From Jiella pacifica (GTDB taxonomy: Bacteria > Pseudomonadota > Alphaproteobacteria > Rhizobiales > Rhizobiaceae): DNA of 64,000 nucleotides. Location: NCBI RefSeq assembly GCF_010500815.1, contig NZ_JAAAMG010000009.1:144893-208892 (forward strand). The letters run 5' to 3'. Below, piece by piece: positions 40,896 through 50,958 of the stretch. Below the pieces are notes generated by a model. The model saw only the letters and a list, made by a program, of their open reading frames with translations. It was not told where the DNA came from and did not search any database. A program made the translations under genes and the position numbers. Positions within the stretch are counted from its first letter, which is position 1, and every line of letters begins with the position of its first letter.

Positions 40896-41789
40896 TTGCC
40901 GCGCGTCCACCCTTATCTCGTTCTCACCGCAGTTGCGCTTCTCTGGGCCGGCAATGCCGTCGCCGGCAAGATGGCCGCAGGCCACATATCGCCCATGCTG
41001 CTGACGCTGGTGCGCTGGTTCTTCGCGACGCTTATCGTCGCCCCCTTCGCCCTGCCCCACGTTCGGACCGACTGGCCGGTGATCCGCCCGCGCCTCGTCT
41101 ATCTGTCGATCCTCGGGATGGTCGGATTCGCATCGTTCAATGCGATCTTCTATCTCGCGGCCAACTTCACCACCGCGATCAACATCACCATCGAGCAGTC
41201 GGCGATGCCGCTGGTGGTCTTCCTGGCCAATTTCATCCTGTTTCGGATGCGCGTCGCCTGGCTGCAGATCGTCGGCTTCGCCCTGACGCTGGTCGGCGTG
41301 GCTGTGACGACGGCGAACGGCGATCTGTCGACGCTCCTGTCCCTCGACCTCAACCGCGGCGACGCCTTGATGGTGCTCGCCGTTCTGTTTTACGGCGGCT
41401 ACACGGTGGCGCTGAGGTTCAAGCCACCGATTCACTGGCTGTCGACGATCTTCGTCCTCTCCTGCGCCTCGCTGGCGATCTCCATCGTCTATGCAGGCAT
41501 CGAATTCGCCCTCGGCATGACGCAGCTGCCGGATTTCCAAGGCGCGGCGGCGGCCCTCTACACGGTCATCTTCCCGTCGCTGATCGCCCAGTCGCTCTAT
41601 ATCCGCGGCGTCGAGATGATCGGCCCGAACCGCGCCAATCTCTTCATCAATCTGGTGCCGGTCTTCGGTGCCCTGCTCGCCGTCCTGATCGTCGGCGAGG
41701 AGCTCCATCCGTTCCACGTCCTGGCGCTGGCCTGCGTCCTCGGCGGCATCACGCTGGCCGAGCGGGGTGCCAGAGGCCGCGGGGCCTGA
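40896..41789 (+). CDS. DMT-superfamily (EamA) transporter
   Basis: I use the TTG at 40896, which has GGGAAGAG just upstream and sits at the family start position (HPYLVLTAVALLWAGNAVAGK). The 297-aa product has ten predicted helices in two EamA repeats. The second ends in the conserved GALLAVLIVGEELHPFHVLA segment. Such proteins export amino acids, metabolites or drugs; the substrate is unknown. Confidence 0.87.
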   Translation: MPRVHPYLVLTAVALLWAGNAVAGKMAAGHISPMLLTLVRWFFATLIVAPFALPHVRTDWPVIRPRLVYLSILGMVGFASFNAIFYLAANFTTAINITIEQSAMPLVVFLANFILFRMRVAWLQIVGFALTLVGVAVTTANGDLSTLLSLDLNRGDALMVLAVLFYGGYTVALRFKPPIHWLSTIFVLSCASLAISIVYAGIEFALGMTQLPDFQGAAAALYTVIFPSLIAQSLYIRGVEMIGPNRANLFINLVPVFGALLAVLIVGEELHPFHVLALACVLGGITLAERGARGRGA

Positions 41790-41860
41790 GAACCGATCGG
41801 AAGATCGAGACCGCAGGTCCGAGCGCGTGGAATCGAACTGAAGGACGCGGGCTACAAACA

Positions 41861-41896
41861 AAGAAAAGGCCCGAGGCGTTGCCGCCCCTGGCCTTG
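41861..41896 (-). terminator. Rho-independent terminator of rpmE
   Basis: On the minus strand an imperfect GC-rich stem (AAGGCC..GGCG / CGCC..GGGCCTT) with a GCAA loop is followed by TTCTTTGTTTG. It lies 35 bp after the rpmE stop. Confidence 0.65.
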
Positions 41897-41930
41897 TCGA
41901 AAACACTCGTTTGTCGTTGCCGACGAAAGC

Positions 41931-42152
41931 TCAGATCCCGAAACCGTCGTAGCGCTTCTTGAAGCGCGAGACGCGGCCGCCGCGGTCGAGCAGGTGCTGG
42001 TTGCCGCCGGTCCAGGCCGGATGGCTGGTCGGGTCGATGTCGAGGTTCAGCTTGTCGCCCTCGGAGCCCCAGGTCGAGCGGGTCTGGTACTCGGTGCCAT
42101 TGGTCATCACCACGGTGATGGCGTGGTACTTGGGATGGATGTCTTTCTTCAT
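41931..42152 (-). CDS. rpmE: Ribosomal protein bL31, cysteine-free form
   Basis: This 73-aa protein begins [19 protein letters not shown] and keeps the HPAWTG and [12 protein letters not shown] motifs. It has no cysteine, so it lacks the zinc ribbon of E. coli L31. This form is usual in alphaproteobacteria. Confidence 0.95.
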   Translation of the reverse strand: MKKDIHPKYHAITVVMTNGTEYQTRSTWGSEGDKLNLDIDPTSHPAWTGGNQHLLDRGGRVSRFKKRYDGFGI

Positions 42153-42363
42153 CGCGCCTGGTCCTTGAACTTCTTTCGCCAAAACATCCCCGACGCATCG
42201 GAAAGCCACGGCCTGTCGCCGAAGAGCCTGTCCGGATGTCGCGGGGATCGCAGAGCTTTGATCGCTTCCAAAATCGGGTTCGAGCCTATACATCAGACCC
42301 GGGGCCGGCACAAGGTCCGGGCGGCCCGACATGGACCGCTCGTGAACGGACGCCTCTGACTGG

Positions 42364-44184
42364 ATGACGGAGTTTGTTTTGCGCGACGATGAGACGGCGA
42401 TCCAAGGCCGGGACAAAACGCGCCGGAAACTGAAGCCCCTCGGCAGCCTCGTTCCCTACATGATGAAGTACAAGGCCATGGTGGCCGGGGCCTGCTTCTT
42501 CCTGGCCCTGGCGGCGGTGACGACGCTGTCGGTGCCGTTGGCCGTTCGCCGGGTGATCGATCACGGCTTCATCGAATCGGACTCCGGGCTGATCAATGCC
42601 TATTTCGGCATGCTGATGGTGCTCGCCGCCGTCCTCGCGCTGGCCAGCGCCGGCCGCTACTTCTTCGTCATCACCCTCGGCGAGCGGGTGGTGGCCGATC
42701 TTCGCAAGGCGGTCTTTTCGCATCTGACGAAACTGTCGCCGACCTTCTACGACACCGCCCAGTCGGGCGAGCTCGTCTCGCGGCTTTCCGCCGACACCAC
42801 GCAGGTGAAGGCCGCCGTCGGCTCCACCGCCTCGCTGTTCCTGCGCAACGCAATTCTCTTCCTCGGGGCGCTCGCCATGATGGTGGCGACGAGCCCGGCG
42901 CTGTCGCTCATCGTCATTGCGGCGATTCCCTTCATCGTCCTGCCGCTTGTCGCCTTCGGCCGCGGCGTCCGGCGCCGTTCGCGCCATGCCCAGGACACGC
43001 TGGCGACGGCCACCGCCTATGCGTCGGAAGCCATCGGGGCGATGCGCACCGTCCAGGCCTTCACCTCCGAACGCGTCGTCGCCGGCCATTTCGGCACCTC
43101 GGTCGACGAGGCCTTCGGCGCCGCCCGCTCCTCTATCAAGGCGCGGGCGCTGCTCACCGCCATCGCGATCTTCCTGATCTTCGCTTCGGTCGTCGCGGTC
43201 CTGTGGATCGGCGCCGCCCGCGTCACCTCGGGCACCTTGTCGGCGGGCACGCTCAGCCAGTTCCTGCTCTATGCGGTCTTTGCCGCCGGAGCACTCGGCC
43301 AGCTGTCGGAGGTCTGTGGCGAACTCTCGCTCGCCGCCGGCGCCGCAGAGCGCTTGTCGGAGCTTCTCGCCGAAGAACCGGCGATCGTCGCCCCGGCAAG
43401 CCCGATCGCCCTGCCCGCTCCTTCCAAGGGCCGCGTCGTCTTCGAAAACGTGTCCTTCGCCTATCCGAGCAGGCCCGATCTGCCGACCCTGAACGGGCTT
43501 TCCTTTGCCGTCGAGCCGGGCGAGACCGTGGCGATCGTCGGCCCGTCCGGCGCCGGCAAGTCGACGGTCTTCGCCCTCATCGAGCGCTATTACGATCCCT
43601 CGGACGGCCGCATCCTGGTCGACGGCGTCGATCTGCGCGATGCCGACTTCGTCGATCTGCGATCGCGCATCGCCTTGGTGCCGCAGGATACGACGATCTT
43701 CGCCGCCTCGGCGCGGGACAACATCGCTTTCGGCGATCCCAAGGCCTGCCCCGAACAGGTGACGCGAGCTGCCCGTCAGGCGCTTGCGGACGGCTTCGTC
43801 ACGGCGCTTCCCGGCGGCTACGACACCCTTCTCGGCGAGCGCGGCGTGACGCTGTCCGGTGGCCAGCGCCAGCGCATCGCCATCGCCAGGGCACTCCTGC
43901 GCGACGCGCCGATCCTCCTCCTCGACGAGGCGACCTCCGCCCTCGACGCCGAGAGCGAGGTGCTGGTCCAGAAGGCGCTCGACGAGCTGATGGTCGGTCG
44001 CACGACCCTCGTCATCGCCCATCGCCTGTCGACGGTCTTGAAGGCCGACCGCATCCTCGTCCTCGACCAAGGTCGGGTGGCCGAAGAAGGCAACCACCAG
44101 AGCCTCACCGCCAAGGGCGGCCTCTATGCCCGCCTCGCCAAGCTGCAATTCGAGGCCGGGCGGCTCGACGACGCGGCGGAGTAG
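42364..44184 (+). CDS. ABC transporter, fused permease and ATP-binding protein (ABCB/MsbA type)
   Basis: The 606-aa half-transporter has six membrane helices (residues about 30-310) and an ATPase domain (about 360-590): Walker A GPSGAGKS, signature [16 protein letters not shown], Walker [13 protein letters not shown] and switch IAHRLST. It should homodimerise and export a lipid or drug-like molecule. It is divergent from rpmE and is followed 48 bp later by a serine hydrolase gene. Confidence 0.93.
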   Translation: MTEFVLRDDETAIQGRDKTRRKLKPLGSLVPYMMKYKAMVAGACFFLALAAVTTLSVPLAVRRVIDHGFIESDSGLINAYFGMLMVLAAVLALASAGRYFFVITLGERVVADLRKAVFSHLTKLSPTFYDTAQSGELVSRLSADTTQVKAAVGSTASLFLRNAILFLGALAMMVATSPALSLIVIAAIPFIVLPLVAFGRGVRRRSRHAQDTLATATAYASEAIGAMRTVQAFTSERVVAGHFGTSVDEAFGAARSSIKARALLTAIAIFLIFASVVAVLWIGAARVTSGTLSAGTLSQFLLYAVFAAGALGQLSEVCGELSLAAGAAERLSELLAEEPAIVAPASPIALPAPSKGRVVFENVSFAYPSRPDLPTLNGLSFAVEPGETVAIVGPSGAGKSTVFALIERYYDPSDGRILVDGVDLRDADFVDLRSRIALVPQDTTIFAASARDNIAFGDPKACPEQVTRAARQALADGFVTALPGGYDTLLGERGVTLSGGQRQRIAIARALLRDAPILLLDEATSALDAESEVLVQKALDELMVGRTTLVIAHRLSTVLKADRILVLDQGRVAEEGNHQSLTAKGGLYARLAKLQFEAGRLDDAAE

Positions 44185-44232
44185 ACTGTCACGAAAGGCT
44201 GGCGGGGCGGACGGGGCGTTCCCCTCGTCGTC

Positions 44233-45159
44233 ATGAGGCTTCGGCGGGCGGCAACGGACATGGCGCGGATGGATCTGTCGGACATTCATGCGGTCAGACT
44301 GGCGGCGGACGGCCGGGCCGACCATTTCGGCCGGACCGACGCGATCTTTCCCTGGTGGAGCTTCACCAAGACGATCCTCGCGATCGCCGCCCTGCGGCTG
44401 ACCGAAGAACGCCTGCTCGACCTCGACGCGCCCTTTCAGGGCCAGCGCTACACGCTGCGCCAACTTCTCCAGCATCGGGCGGGCGTGCCGAACTACGGCC
44501 AGCTTGCCGAATATCACGCCGCCGTCGGGCGCGGCGAAGCGGCATGGCCCCGCGCGCGTCTTCTTGCTGCCGTCGGCGTCGACACGCTGGATTTTGTGCC
44601 GGGCACGAGCTGGGCCTACAGCAATGTCGGCTATCTCTTCGTCCGCGAGGCCATCGAGGCGGCGACGGCGTCAAACCTCGACGCGGCGCTGCGCCGTCTC
44701 GTCTTCGCGCCGCTCGGCCTCACCAGTGCCCGGGTCGCGATGCAACCGGGCGACCTTGTGGACATCCACTGGCCGGCGTTGCACAGCTACGATCCCCGCT
44801 GGGTCTATCATGGCCTCGTCGTCGGCACCCCCGGCGATGCCGCCGCGATCCTGTCGGCGCTGATGATCCCCGGCCGGCTGCTGTCGCCGGACACGCTGAC
44901 GGCAATGCTCCACCGACACGCCATCGGCGGCGCGATCCCCGGCCGGCCATGGACGTCCCACGGCTATGGCCTCGGTCTGATGATCGGCACACTGGACGGC
45001 GCCGGCCGGGCGATCGGCCATTCCGGCGGCGGGCCCCACTCGGTCAACGCCGTCCATCATTTTCCCGATGTCGACAAGTCGCCGACCATCGCGACCTTTA
45101 CCGACGGGAGCGACGAAGGCCGCGCGGAGTGGGCGGCCACGGCGCTCGCAACATCTTGA
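44233..45159 (+). CDS. Serine hydrolase, class C beta-lactamase-related
   Basis: The 308-aa protein has the penicillin-binding serine hydrolase motifs SFTK (nucleophile near residue 43), YSNVGY and HSGGG in place of KTG. No signal peptide is seen; the start may be the internal ATG at 44260. Family members are esterases, peptidases or beta-lactamases. The missing KTG argues against a true beta-lactamase. Confidence 0.87.
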   Translation: MRLRRAATDMARMDLSDIHAVRLAADGRADHFGRTDAIFPWWSFTKTILAIAALRLTEERLLDLDAPFQGQRYTLRQLLQHRAGVPNYGQLAEYHAAVGRGEAAWPRARLLAAVGVDTLDFVPGTSWAYSNVGYLFVREAIEAATASNLDAALRRLVFAPLGLTSARVAMQPGDLVDIHWPALHSYDPRWVYHGLVVGTPGDAAAILSALMIPGRLLSPDTLTAMLHRHAIGGAIPGRPWTSHGYGLGLMIGTLDGAGRAIGHSGGGPHSVNAVHHFPDVDKSPTIATFTDGSDEGRAEWAATALATS

Positions 45160-45460
45160 GCCGACAACGCGAGCATGTCGTCCTTGACGCTGTCTTCGAT
45201 CGTCCGGCTTCGTCATTCAAACGGCAATGGAACGCCTGGATTGTCGGTGCCGCCACAACATGAATGTTCCGGACAAGCAACCTATAACCGTACTGGAAAA
45301 TAGTACTGTCAACGTATCGACCGGATTTTCTGGCCGCTCTGACAAGATTGTCATCGCGCATTCGAAGTATCTGACAGCGTCGTGAAAAGGCAATCCATAC
45401 AGAATGCGAAACGTATCTTTTGGTGAACGCCACGTTCTTCACCAGAGAAAGGGTTTCTCC
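45160..45460. other. Intergenic region, no gene seen
   Basis: The 301-bp gap contains GCTTCGTCAT at 45207, the terminal decamer of the palindromic repeats, with no matching partner nearby. A short inverted repeat GTACT..AGTAC lies near 45290. AT-rich sequence from 45265 onward probably carries the next gene's promoter. Confidence 0.5.
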
Positions 45461-45871
45461 ATGAAACGCATCACCATCGCCCTCCTCGCCACCGCCGGTC
45501 TCACTGGCGCGGCCTTCGCACAGGACATGACGCCAGGCGTCACCGCTACCGATCAGGACGTGTCCGGCGGCTCGGTCATGGCCACGTCCGTGACGGCGCC
45601 CGAGCAGGGTTGGCTCGTCATCCACCGCACCGACGCGGAGATGAAGCCGGGCCCGGTTGTCGGCCACGCGCCGTTGACGGAAGGCATGAACGAGAACGTT
45701 TCCGCCGAACTCACCGAGGACGTCGCATCCGGCGACATGCTCATGCTGATGGTCCATTCCGAGGCCGGCGGCAAGGAAATGGGCGTCTTCGAATATACGC
45801 TCGGCGCCAAGGAGGACGGCCCGATCCGCGTCGACGGCAAGCTCGTCACCGCGACGATCACAGCCAACTGA
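45461..45871 (+). CDS. Small secreted DUF7282-like protein
   Basis: ATG 45461 opens a signal peptide (MKRITIALLATAGLTGAAFA). The 136-aa product then reads as a beta-sandwich of the DUF7282 type: DQDVSGGSVMATSVTAPEQG, WLVIHRTD, VVGHAPLTEGMNENV and MLMLMVHSEAGG. The likely location is periplasmic or extracellular. Function unknown. Confidence 0.75.
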   Translation: MKRITIALLATAGLTGAAFAQDMTPGVTATDQDVSGGSVMATSVTAPEQGWLVIHRTDAEMKPGPVVGHAPLTEGMNENVSAELTEDVASGDMLMLMVHSEAGGKEMGVFEYTLGAKEDGPIRVDGKLVTATITAN

Positions 45872-45986
45872 GGCGACAACTGTCGCGAAGTCCGATGACT
45901 GCCAGGGGCCGGCGCCGTATGCCGGCCCCGTCTCGGGTCGCGACGTCCGCCGAGTTCGACCCGACCCGCGGTCTCCCGCTCGCCAT

Positions 45987-46481
45987 CTACCAGCCGCGGC
46001 TGCCGGGAACGCCCTTGAACGGCCCCGTGAGCCTGTCGGTGATCCAGCCGCCGTAGAAGTCGCCGGGCTGCGGCGACACCGTCTCCCCGTCGACGCTGCA
46101 GCGATCGAACGGCGCGGCGTAGAAGGCGACGTGATGGCGCAGCGAGTGGAACGCCGGACTGGGATTTGGATAACTCCAGCCGACGCGGGGGAGCTCCAGC
46201 CCGTCCAGGACGACGTCGAAATAGACCGCCGAGCCCTTCCACTCGCAAAACGAGGTTCCCGCGGCCCGCCGCAACAATCCGGGGGCGATGTCCGCCTTCG
46301 GGATGTAGTAGCTCGGTGGATGGCTGGTCTCCAGCGTGCGGACGCTCGCCGTGGTGTCGGCGACGATCCGACCGCGATGCTCGATCACCACACGCGCCGG
46401 GCAGGCTTCGGCGATCGCCGGTCGGGGAAAGTCCCAGACGCTCTCCTGGCCCGGCAGGGGGCGGTCCGGAACCGGCCTCAT
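45987..46481 (-). CDS. DUF427 domain protein
   Basis: This 164-aa protein starts MRPVPDRPLPGQESVWDFPR and carries the DUF427 core: VVIEHRGRIVADTTASVRTLET, SYYIPKADI, CEWKGSAVYFDV and FYAAPFDRCSVDGE in family order. The ATG overlaps the stop of the DCC gene by 4 bp. Its reaction is unknown. Confidence 0.88.
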   Translation of the reverse strand: MRPVPDRPLPGQESVWDFPRPAIAEACPARVVIEHRGRIVADTTASVRTLETSHPPSYYIPKADIAPGLLRRAAGTSFCEWKGSAVYFDVVLDGLELPRVGWSYPNPSPAFHSLRHHVAFYAAPFDRCSVDGETVSPQPGDFYGGWITDRLTGPFKGVPGSRGW

Positions 46482-46843
46482 GCCGTTTCCTCCCGAGCAA
46501 CGAGACGCTGAAGGCGCGGCCGGATCCTCAGGAACGCGACATAGCCCCGTTCGAGCATCGCAAGGACCAAAGGCGCGCGGGCGGCAAGGCCGAGCGGGCG
46601 CAAAACCGGGATCTGCCGCCACATGGCGGCGAAGGCCGCAGCGCCCGACAGGAGCCTCCCGTCCTCGCTGGCGTGGAAGCGCGACAGGAGGTCGGCCCGA
46701 TCGATCGGACAGGACACATCGTCAGCGCTCGTCGCATCGACGAAGGTGATCGCGCCGCGCCGGTCGAGCCGCCGCATCAACGCAATCTCTCTGCGACAGA
46801 GAGGGCAGGATCCGTCATGCCAGACGATCAGATTTGTCATCAT
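46478..46843 (-). CDS. DCC-family thiol-disulfide oxidoreductase-like protein (DUF393)
   Basis: The 121-aa protein has the DGSCPLCRREIALMRRLDRRG signature, listed in part, with the CxxC pair near residues 13-16. Next come FVDATSADD and a hydrophobic PVLRPLGLAARAPLVLAML stretch. Members may act as small redox proteins, but this is inferred from fold. It is translationally coupled to the DUF427 gene. ATG codons at 46843 and 46840 are adjacent. Confidence 0.88.
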   Translation of the reverse strand: MMTNLIVWHDGSCPLCRREIALMRRLDRRGAITFVDATSADDVSCPIDRADLLSRFHASEDGRLLSGAAAFAAMWRQIPVLRPLGLAARAPLVLAMLERGYVAFLRIRPRLQRLVAREETA

Positions 46844-46934
46844 CGCAATATGGGCGCACTCGCCGCCGCTTTCACCAGCGACGAAATGGCACGAAGAGGG
46901 TCGCGAGGCGAGTGCGAAGGCGACGCCCCACCCC

Positions 46935-47963
46935 TCACCGTTCGGTCAGCTTGAACTCGATGCGGCGGTTGCGGGCCCGCGCCTCGGGGCTGTCGCCCTC
47001 CTCCAGCGGCTGGAATTCGCCGAAGCCGGTGGCGGCGAGACGGGTCGGCGGCACGCCCTGCTCGATCAGGAAGCGCACGACGGCGTCGGCGCGCGCACTC
47101 GAAAGCTCCCAGTTGTCCTGGAACCTGTTGCCCGAGACGGGGACGCTGTCGGTGTGCCCGTCGACCCGGATGATCCAGTTGATGTCGGACGGGATTTCCT
47201 TGACGAGTTCATTGACCGCGTCGGCAAGCTTGGCCATCTCCTCGGTTCCTGCAGGCTGCAGGACGTCCGAGCCCGAGGGAAACAGCACTTCCGACTGGAA
47301 CACGAAGCGGTCGCCGACGACGCGGATGTTGTCGCGATCGGACAGAATCTCGCGCAGCCGGCCGAAGAAGTCCGAGCGATAGCGCGACAGCTCCTGCACC
47401 CTCTGGGCCAGCGCGACGTTGAGCCTGCGGCCGAGATCGGCGATCCGGGTCTGGCTCTGCTTGTCGCGCGATTCGGAAGCCTCCAGCGCATCCTCCAGCG
47501 CTGCGATCTGCTGGCGCAGCGCCGAGAGCTGCTGGTTGAGGAGTTCGATCTGCGAGCGCGCCCGCTGGGACACCGCCTGCTGGTCTTCCAAAGCGCCTTC
47601 GAGCTCGGCCACCTGGGCGTTGGCGGTGGCGGCCGAGCCGCTGCCGCTATCGAGCGCCTGCTGGAGCCGCGAGCGCGCCTCCTCGGCGGAGGAGAGCGAG
47701 GCCTGGAGCGTGGCGATCTGGTCCTGATAGTCCTGGCTGGTCGAGCGTTCCAGGGAGAGCAGCTGCGTCAACTCGTTGATCTGGCTGTTCAAACGGTCGA
47801 GAACCGCGTCCTTGCCGCTGATCTCCTGGCTGAGCAGGAACTGCGCCAGGACGAAGACCGACAAGAGAAACATGATGGCGAGGAGCAGCGTCGACAGGGC
47901 ATCGACGAATCCCGGCCAGTAATCGATGGTCCGCTCGCTGCGACGGTTCCGGGACAGGGCCAT
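46935..47963 (-). CDS. MotB/OmpA-like peptidoglycan-binding motor-type protein
   Basis: The 342-aa protein has one membrane helix preceded by the MotB-type aspartate (YWPGFVDALSTLLLAIMFL), a coiled coil (about residues 50-190) and a C-terminal OmpA domain (about 225-342; RVDGHTDSVPVSG, LSSARADAVVRFL, NRRIEFKL). It starts 6 bp after the MotA-like gene stop. Together they should form a proton-driven stator-like complex anchored to the wall. No flagellar genes are near, so a non-flagellar role is likely. Confidence 0.87.
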   Translation of the reverse strand: MALSRNRRSERTIDYWPGFVDALSTLLLAIMFLLSVFVLAQFLLSQEISGKDAVLDRLNSQINELTQLLSLERSTSQDYQDQIATLQASLSSAEEARSRLQQALDSGSGSAATANAQVAELEGALEDQQAVSQRARSQIELLNQQLSALRQQIAALEDALEASESRDKQSQTRIADLGRRLNVALAQRVQELSRYRSDFFGRLREILSDRDNIRVVGDRFVFQSEVLFPSGSDVLQPAGTEEMAKLADAVNELVKEIPSDINWIIRVDGHTDSVPVSGNRFQDNWELSSARADAVVRFLIEQGVPPTRLAATGFGEFQPLEEGDSPEARARNRRIEFKLTER

Positions 47964-47969
47964 GGCGCG

Positions 47970-49073
47970 TCAGATCTCCTGGTCGGAACGGAACTTCCTG
48001 CCTGCCCCGCCTTCGCCGGACAGCGACGGCCTGTCGTGGCCGATCTGGCCGGCCAGCTTGTCGAGCACGATGCGCAGTTCCCGCTGCTCTTCCGCCTGCC
48101 CCTCGACGAAGTCCCGCAACAGCTGCTGCTCCGAGCGCATGTGCTGGACGAGGCCCTGGATGCTCTCGGCGAGATTGGCCATCGCCGCGCTGGTGCGGGG
48201 GCTGGCGCTCTGCTCGCTGATCATCTTGTTCAGCCGGTCGGACAGAAGCCGCAACTCTTCCGTTCCGTCGCGGCCATCCTTCACCGGCGAAGCCGGCAGA
48301 ACCATGTCCGAGCCGACGTCGGTGATCGACGAGAGCCAGTTTTCGAGCTCGGTGTAGAAACGGTTCTGCGCCCGGCCGATCTGAAGGTCGAGAAAGCCGA
48401 GGACGAGCGACCCCGAAAGGCCGAAGAGCGAGGACGAGAACGCCGTGCCCATGCCCGCCAGCGGCGCTGACAGGCCGGCCTTCAGCGAGTTGAGGATCGA
48501 ATTGGTGTCGCCCGCCGAAGGGTCGAGCCCCTGGATCGTCGTGCCGATCGAGCCGATCGTCCGCAACAGTCCCCAGAACGTGCCGAGCAGGCCGAGAAAG
48601 ACCAGAAGGCCGATGAGGTAGCGGGCGATGTCGCGGGTTTCGTCGAGACGTGTCGCGATCGAATCGAGAATCGAGCGCATCGACATGGTCGACAGCGAGA
48701 CCGAGCGCCGGCGCCCGATCAGCGCCCGCATCGGCGCAAGCAGGACCGGATCGCGCAGCTTCTCGAAGTCCGCCGAACCGTCGCGATAGGCATTCACCCA
48801 CCGCACCTCCCGCGACAGCCGGATCACCTGGACGAGGGCGAGCAGGATGCCGACGCAGAGGACGCCGACGATCAGGCCGTTGAGACCGGGATTGGTGGTG
48901 AAGGCGGTCGAGATCTGCCGTCCGAGGATCGCGGCGACGAAGCCTGCCAGCGCCAGGAAGACGAGCATCGACCAGAGGAAGACGAGCGGGCTCGACAGCC
49001 GGTTCGGATCGAAGTCGACCGGCCTTCCCGTCTTTTCAGTCGGCGCGTCGAAGACCTGCATCGGATGCTTCAC
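47970..49073 (-). CDS. MotA/TolQ/ExbB-like proton channel protein
   Basis: The 367-aa protein starts at GTG 49073 or ATG 49061. Two helices lie near residues 32-52 and 65-85. A cytoplasmic stretch follows, and then the ExbB/MotA pair of helices: LIGLLVFLGLLGTFWGLLRT and LSAPLAGMGTAFSSSLFGLSGS. A helical cytoplasmic tail of about 100 residues ends the protein. With the MotB-like gene it forms a two-gene unit downstream of suhB. Confidence 0.85.
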   Translation of the reverse strand: MKHPMQVFDAPTEKTGRPVDFDPNRLSSPLVFLWSMLVFLALAGFVAAILGRQISTAFTTNPGLNGLIVGVLCVGILLALVQVIRLSREVRWVNAYRDGSADFEKLRDPVLLAPMRALIGRRRSVSLSTMSMRSILDSIATRLDETRDIARYLIGLLVFLGLLGTFWGLLRTIGSIGTTIQGLDPSAGDTNSILNSLKAGLSAPLAGMGTAFSSSLFGLSGSLVLGFLDLQIGRAQNRFYTELENWLSSITDVGSDMVLPASPVKDGRDGTEELRLLSDRLNKMISEQSASPRTSAAMANLAESIQGLVQHMRSEQQLLRDFVEGQAEEQRELRIVLDKLAGQIGHDRPSLSGEGGAGRKFRSDQEI

Positions 49074-49275
49074 TCAACTCTTTGGCCCGCCAAAGGAAAT
49101 CCGTCGTCACGCCGGCTGCGTCCCGATCAGGCGCTGCTGCGCCACGACTGGAACCGATTCTGGCGGGCGATCACGGATCCAGCACGGAAAACCATAGTAA
49201 AGATCGTCCGGAATGGAAATGTCAGCGGCCGAAATGATCCCGCCGGCGGCACTATTGCGACGCCAGCCGGGCCGT

Positions 49276-50115
49276 TCATTGGCCAGGGGCCGTGCCGTCG
49301 CCCGCCCGGGCTGCGGCCCGCTTCTTCGTTGCCTCGCCGAGCAGCGCGACGAGGGCCTTGTGGAGTGGCTCGTTGCCGCAGGCGACGTCGCCGGTGACGT
49401 GGTCGAACCTGCCGCCTTCGATGTCGGTGATGAAGCCGCCGGCCTCGCGCACCAGGATCGCTCCGGCCGCGACGTCCCACGGCTTCAGGGCGCGTTCCCA
49501 GAAGCCGTCGAACCGCCCGGCCGCGACATAGGCGAGGTCGAGCGAGGCTGCTCCCATCCGGCGGATGCCCGCCGTCTCGGCCATGACCTGGCGCAGTTCG
49601 TAGAGATAGCCGGCGTGGTCGCCGCGACCGAGGAAGGGTGCTCCGGCGCCGAACAGCGCCTCCGGCAGGCGCGTTCTCGCCGAAACGCGAATGCGGCGAT
49701 CGTTGACGAAGGCGCCGCCGCCCTTTTCGGCGACGAAGAGTTCGTCCTGCGCCGGATTGAACACCACCCCCGCGACGATTTGACCGTCGCGCTCGAGCGC
49801 GATCGAGACGGCGAAGTTCGGAATGCCGTGCAGGAAGTTGGTGGTGCCGTCCAAAGGATCGACGATCCACCGATGCTGCGGATCCCTGCCCTCGACCGTG
49901 CCGCGCTCCTCCATCAGGAAGCCCCAGTCCGGGCGGACGCGCGACAGTTCGGTGAAGACGATCTCCTCGGCCCGGTGATCGGCATTCGAGACGAAGTCAG
50001 CCGGTCCCTTCACCGAGACCTGCAGGTTCTGCACCTCGCCGAAGTCGCGGATCAGCGAGCGGCCGGCCTTCATGGCGGCCTGCGTCATGACGTTGAGCAG
50101 CGCGGAACGGGCCAT
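49276..50115 (-). CDS. suhB: Inositol monophosphatase family protein (SuhB)
   Basis: The 279-aa phosphatase has the two metal-site motifs MEERGTVEG and WIVDPLDGTTNFLHG, plus WERALKPWDVAAGAILVREAGG. It hydrolyses inositol phosphates; in E. coli SuhB also joins rRNA antitermination complexes. It has an AAGGTCAAG ribosome site and follows efp by 73 bp. Confidence 0.94.
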   Translation of the reverse strand: MARSALLNVMTQAAMKAGRSLIRDFGEVQNLQVSVKGPADFVSNADHRAEEIVFTELSRVRPDWGFLMEERGTVEGRDPQHRWIVDPLDGTTNFLHGIPNFAVSIALERDGQIVAGVVFNPAQDELFVAEKGGGAFVNDRRIRVSARTRLPEALFGAGAPFLGRGDHAGYLYELRQVMAETAGIRRMGAASLDLAYVAAGRFDGFWERALKPWDVAAGAILVREAGGFITDIEGGRFDHVTGDVACGNEPLHKALVALLGEATKKRAAARAGDGTAPGQ

Positions 50116-50188
50116 CTTGACCTTTCAGGATATGTGCCAATGCGGTCGAGGGCACATCCACGCCCGCCGACCTCTTCGGAGACGGCCG

Positions 50189-50752
50189 TCAGTCGGCGCG
50201 GCGCAGATAGGTGATCTCGTTGGTGTCGACGAGGATCTTCTCGCCCGCCTCGATGAACGGGGGCACCATGACGCGCACGCCGTTTTCCATCACCGCCGGC
50301 TTGTAGGACGAGGTCGCCGTCTGGCCCTTCACGACCGGATCGGCCTCGACGATGGTCAACACCACCTGATCGGGCAACTTGATGCCGATCGGCCGATCCT
50401 CGTGGCTTTCCACCGTCACCGTCATGCCGTCCTGCAGGAAAGCCGATCGTTCGCCGACGAATGCCTGCTGCAGTTCCAACTGCTCGAACGTCTCCGAATC
50501 CATGAACACCAGCATCTCGCCTTCGGCATAGAGGAACTGGTAGTCCTTCTGCTCGAGCCGGATGCGCTCGACCGTCTCGGCGGCGCGGAAGCGCTCGTTC
50601 AGCTTGGTGCCGTCGATCAGGTTCTTCAGTTCGACCTGCGCGAAGGCGCCGCCCTTGCCGGGCTTCACATGCGCGGTCTTCACCGCCACCCACAGGCCGC
50701 CATCGTGCTCGATGACGTTGCCGGGCCGGATTTCGTTGCCGTTGATCTTCAT
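50189..50752 (-). CDS. efp: Translation elongation factor P
   Basis: The 187-aa factor relieves stalling at proline runs. It starts [20 protein letters not shown] and has the loop KPGKGGAF with the lysine that EpmA modifies in many bacteria. OB domains II and III follow. No epmA or epmB is present in the window. Confidence 0.96.
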   Translation of the reverse strand: MKINGNEIRPGNVIEHDGGLWVAVKTAHVKPGKGGAFAQVELKNLIDGTKLNERFRAAETVERIRLEQKDYQFLYAEGEMLVFMDSETFEQLELQQAFVGERSAFLQDGMTVTVESHEDRPIGIKLPDQVVLTIVEADPVVKGQTATSSYKPAVMENGVRVMVPPFIEAGEKILVDTNEITYLRRAD

Positions 50753-50958
50753 GGGAACTCTCGAATTCGTGTCGTTCGGGTTCGGCCGCAGATGGATCGC
50801 CGGCCGCAAATCTTCAGAAGGCTTCAGGGCGCGGTGGCGCTACGTCGCCATGCACCCTCGCTGGTGCCGCGCTCGCCGCTCGCTGCTCTCGCCTCCGGTC
50901 GGCGCTCAAGACCATAAATCCACGTCCCGTTCAAGCCGCGGGTGGCAGGAGCGGCCGT

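Noticed and set aside
42286..44517. 743-aa frame opposite the ABC exporter
   Set aside because: Arg/Gly/Asp-rich shadow that would also overlap the rpmE promoter.
46935..49073. Zorya-type anti-phage system (ZorA/ZorB)
   Set aside because: The MotA/MotB-like pair fits ZorAB in outline, but no zorC, zorD or zorE helicase/nuclease is adjacent; neighbours are suhB, efp and small redox genes.
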